A stretch of 64,000 nt of DNA from positions 29,197 to 93,196 of the forward strand of contig JAHHHO010000016.1 in NCBI GenBank assembly GCA_019359315.1, read 5' to 3'. The notes under the pieces are model-generated. The model saw only the letters and a list, made by a program, of their open reading frames with translations, ran no database searches and was not told where the DNA came from. Origin of the DNA: Myxacorys californica WJT36-NPBG1. Its GTDB lineage: Bacteria; Cyanobacteriota; Cyanobacteriia; Leptolyngbyales; Leptolyngbyaceae. The position numbers and the translations under genes were made by a program. Shown in pieces: positions 48,076 to 57,190 of the stretch (the first letter of the stretch is position 1; the number at the start of each line of letters is the position of its first letter).

Positions 48076-48907
48076 AAGTTTGTGTCTTTCCAAGCGGAGT
48101 AGTGACAACGACTTTAAGCTTCAGGAAGGAAGGAGCCAGATAGAGAACCCGGAAAAACCCATTGCGATCAACGGGTTCGGGCACTCCATCGATCGTGACT
48201 GTATTGACCGGATCAACCTGACCCACCAGACGCACATTCCGAATGCCTCCACGAGCGATTTGTCGGTCAAATCGGTATGCCAAGCCCGGATCATCTCTTA
48301 ACGGTACTGGGTTTGTTGGCGCTTCACCTGAAATTGTAAAATTTTGATAGCCGCCTGGAACTCTCACTTCTACTCCTTGCGCGGTGGTGGCGACGGCTCC
48401 TTCTAGGGTTGCGATCGCGGTTTTGCCGCTCGGCCCGACGTTGAGTCCAAATTCTGTTCCTCGCACGCCACTCAGCCCTGCTGGAGTCCGAATCTCCAAC
48501 TCCGATTCTCGGTTGGTAAACCTGCGGAGCTTGAGGCGAACCTGCCCTTGCAGGACATCGAGCCGCGTAATCCGTCCATTGTTTGGGGTTATTTTGAGTT
48601 CTCGCACCCGGAGTGTAGTTTTCTCTAACACCCGAATCGTCCCAAGTCCAGTATCGACCAATAGGGTTGCTGACGAATTCTTACCGGTGGTGATGCTGTC
48701 TCCTACAGCAGTTAAGCGATCGCCCACACGGGCAGGGCGAGCCACGTTTTTAGCCGCATAACTCACGTTGCCAGCGACCTGCTGAACTGAAATCCATCGA
48801 TTCACTCGAACTCGGATACTGTCTTGCTGTGCTGTGCTTTGTGATACAAGCATCATTAACGGTGAGATAACGGCAGCAATAGCGCCGGGTAGAATCCTGC
48901 ATTTCAT
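48059..48907 (-). CDS. Secreted FecR-domain protein
   Basis: The 282-residue protein has an N-terminal signal sequence (about residues 1-27, ILPGAIAAVISPLMMLVSQS) and a FecR domain (about 55-165: VGDRLTAVGDSITTGKNSSA, LEIRTPAGLSGVRGTEFGLN). A C-terminal beta-rich domain follows (TVTIDGVPEPVDRNGFFRV), resembling a Big or PEGA-like fold. It would be periplasmic. Its stop overlaps the start of the CHASE2 kinase, so both are made from one message, and it may present a signal to the CHASE2 domain. Classical FecR proteins partner with ECF sigma factors, but none is adjacent here. Confidence 0.88.
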   Translation of the reverse strand: MKCRILPGAIAAVISPLMMLVSQSTAQQDSIRVRVNRWISVQQVAGNVSYAAKNVARPARVGDRLTAVGDSITTGKNSSATLLVDTGLGTIRVLEKTTLRVRELKITPNNGRITRLDVLQGQVRLKLRRFTNRESELEIRTPAGLSGVRGTEFGLNVGPSGKTAIATLEGAVATTAQGVEVRVPGGYQNFTISGEAPTNPVPLRDDPGLAYRFDRQIARGGIRNVRLVGQVDPVNTVTIDGVPEPVDRNGFFRVLYLAPSFLKLKVVVTTPLGKTQTYELAL

Positions 48908-49305
48908 AACGCTTTATTGTTGCATATCATCTCACATGTGCCAGAGTAAACAGAGTCAAATTTTACAGTCAAGTTTTTGCCGATCTGAAACAAGTACTTA
49001 ACCTAATCCGTCACGCTGCTTTCAGGAATGCACTATTTCTATGAATGTAGTCGTTTCATGAATGGACTGGTTGAAAGCTGTAATGCCTCTCAGAGGACGG
49101 ATTCAGATGGCTCTTGCATTTTTCTACTCAAACTAATATTACCAGTTCTAAAAGTCAAGTTTGAAAGAGGTTGACGACTGCGAACCTTACAGATGGATAG
49201 GAGTTATGAAAGTGGGTGCATCTACAAATGATTGGTCTAAAAACGAATAGATTGTGTTAGAAGAATTGAACAAAATCTGCTTGTTTAGCTGTTGAAGTGG
49301 GAGTT
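48908..49305. other. Intergenic between divergent FecR and FAD-enzyme genes
   Basis: This 398-bp AT-rich region holds the two divergent promoters. I see no gene, repeat or recognisable operator. Confidence 0.4.
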
Positions 49306-51309
49306 ATGAAGAAAGTATTGACTTTAGGTGCAGTTTCATTGCAAATCAGTGGAGCCTTAATCGCAGGATGGTCAAGCTCAACTGCGGCGGCTCCAGCCCA
49401 ATTAGCACAAAACGTGACTCCGAAAGCGGTAGATCAAGCTGTTGCCTGTGATGTGCTAGTTGTCGGCGGCGGAATTTCTGGAGTGGCCGCGAGTTATGAA
49501 GCGCTAAAAGCGGGGCGAACGGTTTGTTTAACTGAGATTACGGATTGGATTGGCGGACAGCTAACCGCTCAAGGAACCTCTGCCCTCGACGAAAAGCCGA
49601 CTCAGCGATCGCAGCTTTATTTTCCACAAGGCTACACTGAACTACGGCAGCGCATTCTTGCTCAAAATAACAACAAAAATCCCGGCAGTTGTTGGGTAAG
49701 TTTGGTGTGTTTTTTGCCGAAGGAGGGGCACGAGATTCTACAATCTCTCTTGAAAGAAGCTGAAAAGCAAGGCAAAGGAAAGCTTTATCTTTTCCCCAAT
49801 ACGGCGGTCAAATCGCTACAAATTGAAGGGAGCCAGATTCAGTCGGTGCGGGGCATCCAACACAGTCCAGCCGCAGGCGCACCACCGTTAAATACATATC
49901 CGTTGTCTCGCACGATTGAAGATAGCTATCGCGAAGCGGACTCTGAGCTATTTAAGAAGAAAATTGTCCGGTTTACGCCGCCTGCATCGGGCAAATGGTC
50001 TGTGGTTGAAGCGACCGAAACAGGAGAATTATTAGCCTTAGCGGATCTGCCCTACCAAGTGGGAGTGGATGCGCGATCGTATCGCAATCCGTCGTCGTCG
50101 AGCGAGACGGGCAATCCTTACTGCGCTCAGGCGTTGACTTACACGTTTGCAATGGAAGCAACCAAAACTCCGCAAACCGCTCAGCCGCCGGATTTTTATG
50201 CTCAATACGAGAAGTCCTATAGTTTCAACGACGAGCGTTACGCTCAGTCGCCCGAACTTGTGTTCACCTATCGTCGCATCGCTAGCCAAAAGCCAAATTC
50301 GGGATCTAAAACGGTGCTCCCCGGCGATATCTCGATGCAGAACTGGAGTTGGGGCAACGACTATGCTCCCGGAACCTCGGCAGATAACTATTTGCTGACT
50401 CGTGAACAACTGCGTTCAACCGGACAACTTGAACCGGATGGCTGGCTGGGTGGCTACCGGGTCAGCACGCTCAAAGGAGCAGAAGAACAAGCGATCGGCT
50501 TTTTCCATTGGTTCCATTCCGGCACGTCCGATGCCAAGCAGCCGATCAAGAAGCCCTATCCCAACATTCGCTATCTTCAAGGCTTCGATTCTCCGATGGG
50601 AACGGCGCACGGATTATCGAAATATCCTTACCTGCGCGAGTCTCGTCGGTTAGTCGGTCGCTATGCCTATGGCTATCCCAACGGATTTTTAGTGGATGAA
50701 GTCGCGATGTCGCGCAAGAACTTTAAAGATCGGTACTACACTGAAACCTTGTCGCCAGAAGCCTACCGAAATTTAGCCGCCTCGATCGCGGGATTGCGCA
50801 CTATTGATGTGATTCGCGGCAAGCTTGAGCCGCAGCAGGTCGAAACTCGGGGGCGATCGCACATCTATCCCGATAGTGTGGGCATTGGTCATTACAATCT
50901 GGACTTCCACCCCTGCATGGTCGAGTCGCCGCCCGAAAAACCGGGCAATCAGGAGCGTCCTGGAGAACGGCAAGGAGCCGGTGAAGCGTTTCCGTTTCAG
51001 ATTCCGTTGCGATCGATGATTCCGCCGAAGATCGATAATTTACTTGTGACCGGAAAAAGTATGGCGATGAGTCACATTAGCGCCTCGGCGTACCGAGTTC
51101 ACGCGATCGAATGGTCGATGGGTGCGGCAGCAGGAACAACAGCCGCCTATTCATTAGAAACGGGAATCATGCCGTATCAGTTAGTGGAAAACTTACCGAG
51201 AGCAAATCCTAAGTTAGAGGAATTGCAAAAACGGTTAAACGCGAATGGCAATCCGACTGCGTTTCCAAACACATCGATTCTGAATACGAATTGGAAGGAT
51301 TGGAAATAA
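49306..51309 (+). CDS. Exported FAD-dependent oxidoreductase (FAD_oxidored family)
   Basis: The 667-residue protein begins with a signal peptide (MKKVLTLGAVSLQISGALIA, then SSSTAAAPAQLAQ). An FAD dinucleotide-binding motif follows: CDVLVVGGGISGVAASYEA. The motif WIGGQLTAQGTSALDE next to it and the C-terminal LLVTGKSMAMSHISASAYRVHA are typical of the FAD_oxidored (PF12831) family, which includes enzymes of unknown substrate. The ATG at 49306 has AGTGGGAG upstream. An in-frame GTG 9 bases earlier is less likely. It converges on the gamma-glutamyltransferase gene across a palindrome. Confidence 0.85.
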   Translation: MKKVLTLGAVSLQISGALIAGWSSSTAAAPAQLAQNVTPKAVDQAVACDVLVVGGGISGVAASYEALKAGRTVCLTEITDWIGGQLTAQGTSALDEKPTQRSQLYFPQGYTELRQRILAQNNNKNPGSCWVSLVCFLPKEGHEILQSLLKEAEKQGKGKLYLFPNTAVKSLQIEGSQIQSVRGIQHSPAAGAPPLNTYPLSRTIEDSYREADSELFKKKIVRFTPPASGKWSVVEATETGELLALADLPYQVGVDARSYRNPSSSSETGNPYCAQALTYTFAMEATKTPQTAQPPDFYAQYEKSYSFNDERYAQSPELVFTYRRIASQKPNSGSKTVLPGDISMQNWSWGNDYAPGTSADNYLLTREQLRSTGQLEPDGWLGGYRVSTLKGAEEQAIGFFHWFHSGTSDAKQPIKKPYPNIRYLQGFDSPMGTAHGLSKYPYLRESRRLVGRYAYGYPNGFLVDEVAMSRKNFKDRYYTETLSPEAYRNLAASIAGLRTIDVIRGKLEPQQVETRGRSHIYPDSVGIGHYNLDFHPCMVESPPEKPGNQERPGERQGAGEAFPFQIPLRSMIPPKIDNLLVTGKSMAMSHISASAYRVHAIEWSMGAAAGTTAAYSLETGIMPYQLVENLPRANPKLEELQKRLNANGNPTAFPNTSILNTNWKDWK

Positions 51310-51364
51310 ATCTAGGAATCGGGGTTGGTGATCAATGTTGGAATGTTGGTCATTGATACGTCGT

Positions 51365-51398
51365 CGCGTAGAGGCGCGACATGTCGCGCCTCTACGCG
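51365..51398. repeat. 34-bp perfect palindrome (dispersed cyanobacterial stem-loop type)
   Basis: CGCGTAGAGGCGCGACA is followed by its exact complement. The core GTAGAGGCGCGACATG is of the GTAGAGACG-type palindromes that are widespread between cyanobacterial genes. It lies between two convergent genes, so it may double as a bidirectional terminator. Confidence 0.85.
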
Positions 51399-51443
51399 AA
51401 TTTCCATCGCCTGCGATCGCGTTGAACCGTACCCCGAAACCTA

Positions 51444-53252
51444 TCAAAATCCTGCGGCGATGCCTTCGCCGCGTGGATCAGCCGCTCCTTCCAACAGTCC
51501 ATCTGGCTGCACGACGATCGCAGTTGCATTGCCCCAGTTGGGTCGCGATTCGTCAATCTGATGTCCGCGCTGTCGCAGTTCTGCAACGGTCAACGGATCA
51601 AATCCCCATTGTTCGATCATTAACTTATCAGGCAACCATTGATGATGAATACGGGGGGCGGCAACGGCTTTTTCAGCGCTCATGTTGTAGGCTAAAACGT
51701 TCAACACCACCTGCAATACGGTTGTGATAATGGTGCTGCCTCCGGGTGCGCCTGCGGTCATTCGCAAGCGCCCATTTTCGGTCACAATGGTTGGCGTCAT
51801 GCTGGAGAGCGGAATTTTTCCCGGCGCGATCGCATTGGCCTCTCCGCCGACTAACCCAAAGGCATTCGGTGTATTCGGCGCACTTGCAAAGTCATCCATT
51901 TCATTGTTCAGCAGGATTCCGGTTCCTTTTGCCACCACTCCTGCCCCAAATCGAAGATTCACAGTGAACGTCAAACTCACAGAATTGCGATCGCGATCGA
52001 CAACGGTCAAATGGCTCGTCTCGTTCGACTCGCGAGACAACTGCTGGATTAGTTTTGGATCACCCGCTTTGACTTGACTCGATGGAGTTGCTGTTTTAGG
52101 GTTAATTTCTTGCCGCCGAAGTTGGGCGTATTTTGGACTCGTCAACGCTGCAACGGGCACTTTGACAAATGCTGGATCACCTAAATAAGTCGCGCGATCG
52201 GCATAGGCAATTCGCATCGATTCTGTCAACAAATGCAATGTATCGGGACTATGCCACCCCAATGTTTTGAGATCAGTTGTTCCAATCAGATTGAGCATCT
52301 CAAGTAAATGCACTCCACCGGATGAAGGCGGCGGCATCGAACATACTCTTGCTTTGAGGAAATTGCCGCACACCGGATTTCGCCACGTCGGACGATATTG
52401 CTTCAGATCATCGAGCGTAATTAACCCACCGTTGACCGTCATATCCTGCGCGATCGCAGTCGCCGTCTTGCCTGTGTAGAAACTATTGGGATTTTCGGAG
52501 AGCGATCGTAACGTTGCCGCTAACTCTTTTTGCACCAAAAGTTCGCCAACTTGCAGCGGCTTTCCGTTGCGGGTAAACAGGCGTCGAGCATCCGCATTTT
52601 TTCCTAATATTTCTAAGCGCTCTTGTGAAGCCGTGGCTAAAGGCTTGCTGATCGGAAATCCAGTTTCAGCAATCCGAATTGCGGAGGCCATCACGGTCTT
52701 CCAAGGCAACTTCCCATAAGTGCGATGGGCTTCATACAGTCCGGCAACGGTTCCTGGTACGCCCACAGCGAGATGTCCGTCAGTGCTGGCCTTTGGACGC
52801 ACCTTACCTTGAGCATCGAGATACATCGTGCGGCTGGCTTTGAGAGGAGCCTTTTCGCGAAAATCTAGCGCTCTAGTTTCGTTCTTGTTCGCCTGATACA
52901 CCAACATAAATCCACCGCCGCCAATTCCGGCTGAAAACGGTTCGACAACAGAGATTGCAAATGTTGTGGCAACAGCCGCATCCACGGCATTTCCTCCTTG
53001 TTGCAGCATGGCAAGCCCCGCTTGAGAGGCGAGGGGATGGGCAGAGGCAACCATGCCCTTAGAGGCGCGATCGAGGAAGGGATAGGGAGTATTGGATGTA
53101 GGAGATGGGGAAGCGGAGGATTGAGCAATATCTCTAGCGTTCCGCTCTGCGCTGATGGCAGCAGTGATGGTTAGGGGATAAAGAATTGCAACAGAAGTTG
53201 AAATACTAAGGCAGATAAATTTGGAGAAATGTGAAAAGGCAAGTCGTTTCAT
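51444..53252 (-). CDS. ggt: Gamma-glutamyltransferase (secreted)
   Basis: This 602-residue N-terminal nucleophile hydrolase removes or transfers the gamma-glutamyl group of glutathione in the periplasm. A hydrophobic leader (about residues 1-36) is followed by the large subunit (GGNAVDAAVATTFAISVVEP, SAGIGGGGFMLVY, DFREKAP). Autoprocessing and catalysis use Thr412 in SNETSHLTVVDRD, at the start of the small subunit. Substrate-site motifs LLNNEMDDFA and MTAGAPGGSTIITT are intact. The ATG at 53252 (MKRLAFSHFSKF) is preferred to a start 9 bases upstream. A long Ser/Pro spacer sits between leader and enzyme. It is probably a functional enzyme. Confidence 0.95.
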   Translation of the reverse strand: MKRLAFSHFSKFICLSISTSVAILYPLTITAAISAERNARDIAQSSASPSPTSNTPYPFLDRASKGMVASAHPLASQAGLAMLQQGGNAVDAAVATTFAISVVEPFSAGIGGGGFMLVYQANKNETRALDFREKAPLKASRTMYLDAQGKVRPKASTDGHLAVGVPGTVAGLYEAHRTYGKLPWKTVMASAIRIAETGFPISKPLATASQERLEILGKNADARRLFTRNGKPLQVGELLVQKELAATLRSLSENPNSFYTGKTATAIAQDMTVNGGLITLDDLKQYRPTWRNPVCGNFLKARVCSMPPPSSGGVHLLEMLNLIGTTDLKTLGWHSPDTLHLLTESMRIAYADRATYLGDPAFVKVPVAALTSPKYAQLRRQEINPKTATPSSQVKAGDPKLIQQLSRESNETSHLTVVDRDRNSVSLTFTVNLRFGAGVVAKGTGILLNNEMDDFASAPNTPNAFGLVGGEANAIAPGKIPLSSMTPTIVTENGRLRMTAGAPGGSTIITTVLQVVLNVLAYNMSAEKAVAAPRIHHQWLPDKLMIEQWGFDPLTVAELRQRGHQIDESRPNWGNATAIVVQPDGLLEGAADPRGEGIAAGF

Positions 53253-53365
53253 AACTGACATCGATGCAGATTTAATGACGATACCATCAACCCATTTCTG
53301 TTACTTTGTTTTCGCAAATTTTGTTGTTTTCGCAAATCTTGTGAATGTCTTTTACATCTATTGCC

Positions 53366-54364
53366 CTATCCGCTGCCAAAGTTGCTCACTATCCCATACC
53401 CTACGCTCCATACTCCAAGCCAAATTAGAAAACACCAGCGCGTCAGCCGCAGCGCTGCCCGAATTCGCTCTGGAGTGATCGGGCGAATGGGTTCGCCTAA
53501 CAAGGGCTTCGGTTTCTCAAGGCCGCGATAGTAGTTAACACCGCCAACTTGTACCTCTAGCGCGGCAGCGTAAACACACTCGCTCCAACCCGAGTTTGGG
53601 CTTGGATCTTGAGCCGCATCCCGTTGACATACCTTCCAGACCTGAATAGGTTTACCCGAAAGAAGACCTAATGTAATCACCGTCAATCGGCAGGGAAGCC
53701 AGGTTAAAACATCATCTGTTTTGGCACTAAACCAACCGATTTCAGCATAGGGCGCGGTTCGATAACCGACCATCGAATCGAGTGTACTCGCGGCTTTGTA
53801 CGCGATCGCGAGTCCAACGCTCCCCACTGGAAAAAATGCTCCGACCAATGCATAGAACAACGGAGCCATCACCCCATCAACCGCATTTTCAGCAACGGTT
53901 TCAAACACGGCTCGGAGGATTTCGGGTTCTGATAAGGCGTCTGTATCACGTCCGACGTATAATCGCAGCCGCGATCGCGCCGCTTCCAAGTTTCCCTCGG
54001 TCAATGGTTTCAGCACATCTTCCGCCGCATGGCGCAAACTGCGCCCGGCAAAGCAACTGGCAAGTAGAACTACTGCGACTGCAATTCCCAATCCTGAATG
54101 AATCGAGTGAGCAATCGCAACGATAATTTGTGCGATCGCACTACTTCCAACAATGAGTGCGATCGCCAACCCAACGCCTGCCCCTTTCCGCAGTATTGGG
54201 TGTTTAACAAATCGGAAGGCAGTCGTTGTATATTGACCAATGCTCCAACCCATTACCTGTACCGGATGCAGCCATCCCCACGGATCACCAATCAGATAAT
54301 CCAATACTGCCGCACTCACTAGAACGATCGCTGCATCCTTCAAATCTGCCTCAACCAAACTCAT
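53366..54364 (-). CDS. cbiB: Adenosylcobinamide-phosphate synthase (CbiB/CobD)
   Basis: The 332-residue membrane protein has the family features DYLIGDPWGWLHPVQVMGW (N-terminal), AVFETVAENAVDGVMAPLFYAL, YKAASTLDSMVGYR and the C-terminal SPNSGWSECVYAAALEVQVGG. It attaches the aminopropanol side chain to adenosylcobyric acid in cobalamin or pseudocobalamin synthesis. Several membrane helices are evident. No cobalamin riboswitch fits in the 104 bp upstream. A cobalamin-dependent enzyme (QueG) is encoded 1.5 kb away, possibly by chance. Confidence 0.93.
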   Translation of the reverse strand: MSLVEADLKDAAIVLVSAAVLDYLIGDPWGWLHPVQVMGWSIGQYTTTAFRFVKHPILRKGAGVGLAIALIVGSSAIAQIIVAIAHSIHSGLGIAVAVVLLASCFAGRSLRHAAEDVLKPLTEGNLEAARSRLRLYVGRDTDALSEPEILRAVFETVAENAVDGVMAPLFYALVGAFFPVGSVGLAIAYKAASTLDSMVGYRTAPYAEIGWFSAKTDDVLTWLPCRLTVITLGLLSGKPIQVWKVCQRDAAQDPSPNSGWSECVYAAALEVQVGGVNYYRGLEKPKPLLGEPIRPITPERIRAALRLTRWCFLIWLGVWSVGYGIVSNFGSG

Positions 54365-54468
54365 ACCAACTCAGCAAATACTTAAATATCGTACAGACGT
54401 TTCGCCGAAACATCTCTTCACGATTTCGCACCATATAGCAATCTGCTGCATTGAAAAATAAATTGGCA

Positions 54469-54912
54469 TCACACAATAAAACTAGCTTCTTCCCCTTGGG
54501 CAGCTTGCCAGCTTCGCGCATCGTAATATAAATCTTCTAACGAAATGCTGTACAAGGCTTCTTTCATTTTCTGATGCAGTCGATTCCATAGACTAAACGT
54601 GACCCAGTCTCCCGCCTGAGCGCTGTCAGGAGTGCGACGCGGCAACGGATCGATTGTCTCGCCCACCGCCTCTAAAATTTGCCCTAGCGAAATGTGAGCA
54701 GGCTGCCTTGCCAGTTGATAGCCGCCTTGGACGCCCCGCACGGAGCAGACAAGTCCTGCCCGTCGCATCTCAATCAGCAGTTTTTCTAAGTAAGGTGCAG
54801 GAATATCTTGACGCTGCGCGATCGCGCTCACTGGGGCGGGCTGTTGTTGAGGCTGAAAGCATAAGTCAAGCAGTGCCTTAACGCTGTAATGTCCGCGAGT
54901 TGTGAGTTTCAT
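54469..54912 (-). CDS. Rrf2-family transcriptional regulator without Fe-S cysteine cluster
   Basis: The 147-residue winged-helix protein begins MKLTTRGHYSVKALLDL, includes PAPYLEKLLIEMRRAGLV and the wing VRGVQGGYQLAR, and then a dimerisation helix. IscR, NsrR and RirA bind Fe-S through three Cys around residue 92-104, but here that stretch (PLPRRTPDSAQAGDW) has none. It therefore probably senses something other than an Fe-S cluster. Cyanobacterial members of this type are known as gene regulators of photosynthesis or Fe-S metabolism. The ATG at 54912 is chosen. Additional in-frame codons upstream lack family similarity. Confidence 0.88.
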   Translation of the reverse strand: MKLTTRGHYSVKALLDLCFQPQQQPAPVSAIAQRQDIPAPYLEKLLIEMRRAGLVCSVRGVQGGYQLARQPAHISLGQILEAVGETIDPLPRRTPDSAQAGDWVTFSLWNRLHQKMKEALYSISLEDLYYDARSWQAAQGEEASFIV

Positions 54913-54965
54913 AATCGCAATAGCTACGTATTGATATTTTATGATGTGCAACGGCTGGTTGCACC

Positions 54966-55325
54966 TTGCATTCAAGTTTTCGAGGTGGTTTCATTCTTCC
55001 ACTATTTTATCTGGGTACAGTGGTTGGGTTTGCGCTCTCATTGAGATTTCCGCAACTCCATCCGACGATTAGTATGATGTGCATGATGGCAGCCGTGACT
55101 GTAGCCATTACAAAGACGCCGATTAGTACAACGGTGATTCTCAGCATTTTGTCGAGGACATCAATGGTGCCGGTGATCCTAATTTCGTGTATTGTTAGTT
55201 TCTTGCTGACGACTGAATTGTCGTTAACTAAAATGCAGCGATCGCAGAGTGAGCTTCCTTCAGAATCACGCATTTTCACCAGCGAATCGGCCCCCAATCC
55301 GTTCCAGCCGAAGTTTAGTGAATAA
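54966..55325 (+). pseudogene. C-terminal remnant of a ClC-type chloride channel
   Basis: The 119-codon frame reads RGGFILPLFYLGTVVGFALS, HPTISMMCMMAAVTVAITKT and PISTTVILSILSRTSMVPVI, matching the last membrane helices of bacterial ClC chloride channels or antiporters. These are normally about 400-450 residues, so most of the protein is missing. The frame starts abruptly next to the Rrf2 promoter with no proper start, so it is a truncated relic. The remaining reading frame is intact to a stop at 55323-55325. Confidence 0.75.
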
Positions 55326-55333
55326 TTCAACAC

Positions 55334-55383
55334 AACAAAAATTCCTCCAGTGCTACGCTCAGAACACCGGAGGAATTTTTGTT
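55334..55383. terminator. Bidirectional Rho-independent terminator
   Basis: AACAAAAATTCCTCC (55334-55348) pairs with GGAGGAATTTTTGTT (55369-55383). Inner GTG/CAC bases extend the stem. The T tracts on both strands let it terminate the chloride channel remnant (plus) and the CTDH gene (minus). Confidence 0.9.
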
Positions 55384-55409
55384 ATGCGTCCTACGAAGTC
55401 TCGCCTAAA

Positions 55410-55790
55410 TTATGGTCGCATCTTCAGCAACTCTTGTGCTGAGGCGACTAGTTTGATGTAAACATCGGTTATTTCTTGTGCTGGATTTAAGTGAAATGTC
55501 CAGACAATGTTGACTTTGAATCCTGCGTACTTCGCAAAGCCCGTCACTTCTACCTGCTCGTCTTGAGTGTCAACAGTCTGCGGAGTGGCTTGCATTCCCT
55601 TCGCTTCAGTTTGGAGATAATGCGCGATCGCATCTCTGCCCATCACCTCAGTCTTAAACGGCGCGTGCATGATGGCATCAACCGTAAATAGCTCTGCGGT
55701 TGCCTCAAATTCACCTGCGTTAAAGGTTTCAAAATACCGTTGAACCGTTTCAATCTCAATACTCGTAGAATCTAAAGTAACGTCACTCAT
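55410..55790 (-). CDS. OCP C-terminal-domain homologue (CTDH), NTF2-like carotenoid carrier
   Basis: The 126-residue NTF2 fold protein resembles the C-terminal domain of the orange carotenoid protein: ETVQRYFETFNAGEFEATAEL, APFKTEVMGRDAIAHYL, VTGFAKYAGFKVNIVWTFHL and KLVASAQELLKMR. Tyr19 and Trp97 stand where OCP has the Tyr and Trp that hydrogen-bond the ketocarotenoid. Stand-alone CTDHs shuttle carotenoid to helical carotenoid proteins and quench singlet oxygen. No cysteine is present, so the disulfide-linked dimer seen in Anabaena CTDH cannot form. No OCP or HCP gene is adjacent. The terminator at 55334-55383 follows it. Confidence 0.82.
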   Translation of the reverse strand: MSDVTLDSTSIEIETVQRYFETFNAGEFEATAELFTVDAIMHAPFKTEVMGRDAIAHYLQTEAKGMQATPQTVDTQDEQVEVTGFAKYAGFKVNIVWTFHLNPAQEITDVYIKLVASAQELLKMRP

Positions 55791-55861
55791 AGTTCATTCT
55801 CATTACGCTTCTACAAATTACGAACTACAACGGGCGTATAATCTTCTCTCCCTGGATTGAA

Positions 55862-56812
55862 ATGCACGACTTGACGAACCAAATTAAACAAAAAGCGTTA
55901 GAGCTTGGATTTCACAAAGTTGGAATCGTTCAGGTAGAAGATTTTAAGGACGATACAACTGCAACGGCATCTCTGCGATCGTGGCTCGATCAAGGTTACG
56001 CCGCAGATATGGCATGGATGGCAAATCCTAAGCGAGAAGATATCTCTCAGGTGATGCCAGAGGTGCGATCGCTGATCTGTGTAGCGCTTAATTACTACAC
56101 ACCTCACGCTCGACAGGAGGGCAAGGAGTACGCCAAAATTTCTCGCTACGGCTGGGGACGAGACTATCATCGCGTGTTGCAAAAGAAACTCAAAGCGTTG
56201 GCCTCGTGGCTAGAAACTCAGGGCGATGGGATTGTGGCTCGTTACTATGCGGATACGGGACCTGTGCAAGATAAAGTCTGGGCGCAGCGTGCTGGGATTG
56301 GTTGGATTGCGAAGAACGGTAATGTGATTACGCGGGAGTATGGATCATGGGTGTTTTTGGGTGAGGTGCTGACGAATGTGGAGTTAGAGCGCGATTGCCC
56401 GCACACTCACCACTGCGGAACCTGTACGCGATGTATAGAAGCTTGTCCTACTGGCGCAATTACTCAACCCTTTGTCGTTGATGCGAATCGATGTATTGCC
56501 TATCACACGATTGAGAATCGGTCTGAAACGTTGCCAGATGCGATCGCGCCTCATCTCAACAATTGGGTCGCTGGCTGCGATATCTGTCAGGATGTCTGTC
56601 CTTGGAATCAACGCTTTGCCCAAGAAACCGACGTTGCTGACTTCCAGCCTTACCCGTGGAACGTGAATCCGACGTTAGAAGAATTAGCCGAGATTTCTGA
56701 TGAAGAGTATGAGCGACGATTTCCAGCTTCTGCATTGCGGCGCATCAAACCTGCAATGCTGCGCCGCAATGCTAGCAGCAATTCTCAGTATGGCGATTCA
56801 ACAGGTGTTTAG
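55862..56812 (+). CDS. queG: Epoxyqueuosine reductase
   Basis: The 316-residue, cobalamin-dependent iron-sulfur enzyme converts epoxyqueuosine to queuosine in tRNA. It has the N-terminal reductase region ([49 protein letters not shown]) and the two-cluster ferredoxin module: [15 protein letters not shown] and [14 protein letters not shown]. The last few codons (about STGV) and the TAG stop come from the end of a neighbouring transposase relic, because the transposase stop on the opposite strand (56798-56800) lies inside this frame. The enzyme core is complete, so it is probably functional. Confidence 0.93.
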   Translation: MHDLTNQIKQKALELGFHKVGIVQVEDFKDDTTATASLRSWLDQGYAADMAWMANPKREDISQVMPEVRSLICVALNYYTPHARQEGKEYAKISRYGWGRDYHRVLQKKLKALASWLETQGDGIVARYYADTGPVQDKVWAQRAGIGWIAKNGNVITREYGSWVFLGEVLTNVELERDCPHTHHCGTCTRCIEACPTGAITQPFVVDANRCIAYHTIENRSETLPDAIAPHLNNWVAGCDICQDVCPWNQRFAQETDVADFQPYPWNVNPTLEELAEISDEEYERRFPASALRRIKPAMLRRNASSNSQYGDSTGV

Positions 56813-57190
56813 CGGGATGTCTATCTCTAGACCTTCTAGCATGAAGGTGAGCAGATGATCCCAACTGTCGAAATATAATGTAACGGGTCAACGCCCGCAA
56901 ATCATCAAAGAAGGTCTTACGAGTCGGCAAGTGAGACCGCAGCAACTTGTACTTTTGGTTGAGCAACTCTAGCAACGTGTGGAATAGCAGGGACAGGATA
57001 TTCAAGGTCGCAAGCCGCGAGGAGAGGTGCTGTTTCCCGTGCCCGAAATTGTGTTCCAGGTTGTAGCCTTTGGTCTTAAGCGTGTTGTTATTTTCGTTTT
57101 CGACCTTCCATCAGGTACGCCCTGCTAGAACGATCTCTGCTAGGTTTTCATCGCTCAGCAGGTGATTGGTGGCAAGCGAATTCTTATATG
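56798..57190 (-). pseudogene. 3' remnant of an IS transposase, frameshifted and with internal stop
   Basis: Read on the minus strand it gives YKNSLATNHLLSDENLAEIV, an in-frame TGA, then WKVENENNNTLKTKGYNLEH, NFGHGKQHLSSRLATLNIL and LRSHLPTRKTFFDDLRALTR. A 1-base frameshift follows, and it ends FDSWDHLLTFMLEGLEIDIP. This is the C-terminal part of a DDE transposase typical of cyanobacteria. The 5' half is missing. Its end overlaps the 3' end of queG by about 15 bp, showing that the element inserted into the end of that gene. Confidence 0.8.

Noticed and set aside
54365..54468. Cobalamin riboswitch upstream of cbiB
   Set aside because: Only 104 bp are available before the next gene and no B12-box-like sequence was found.
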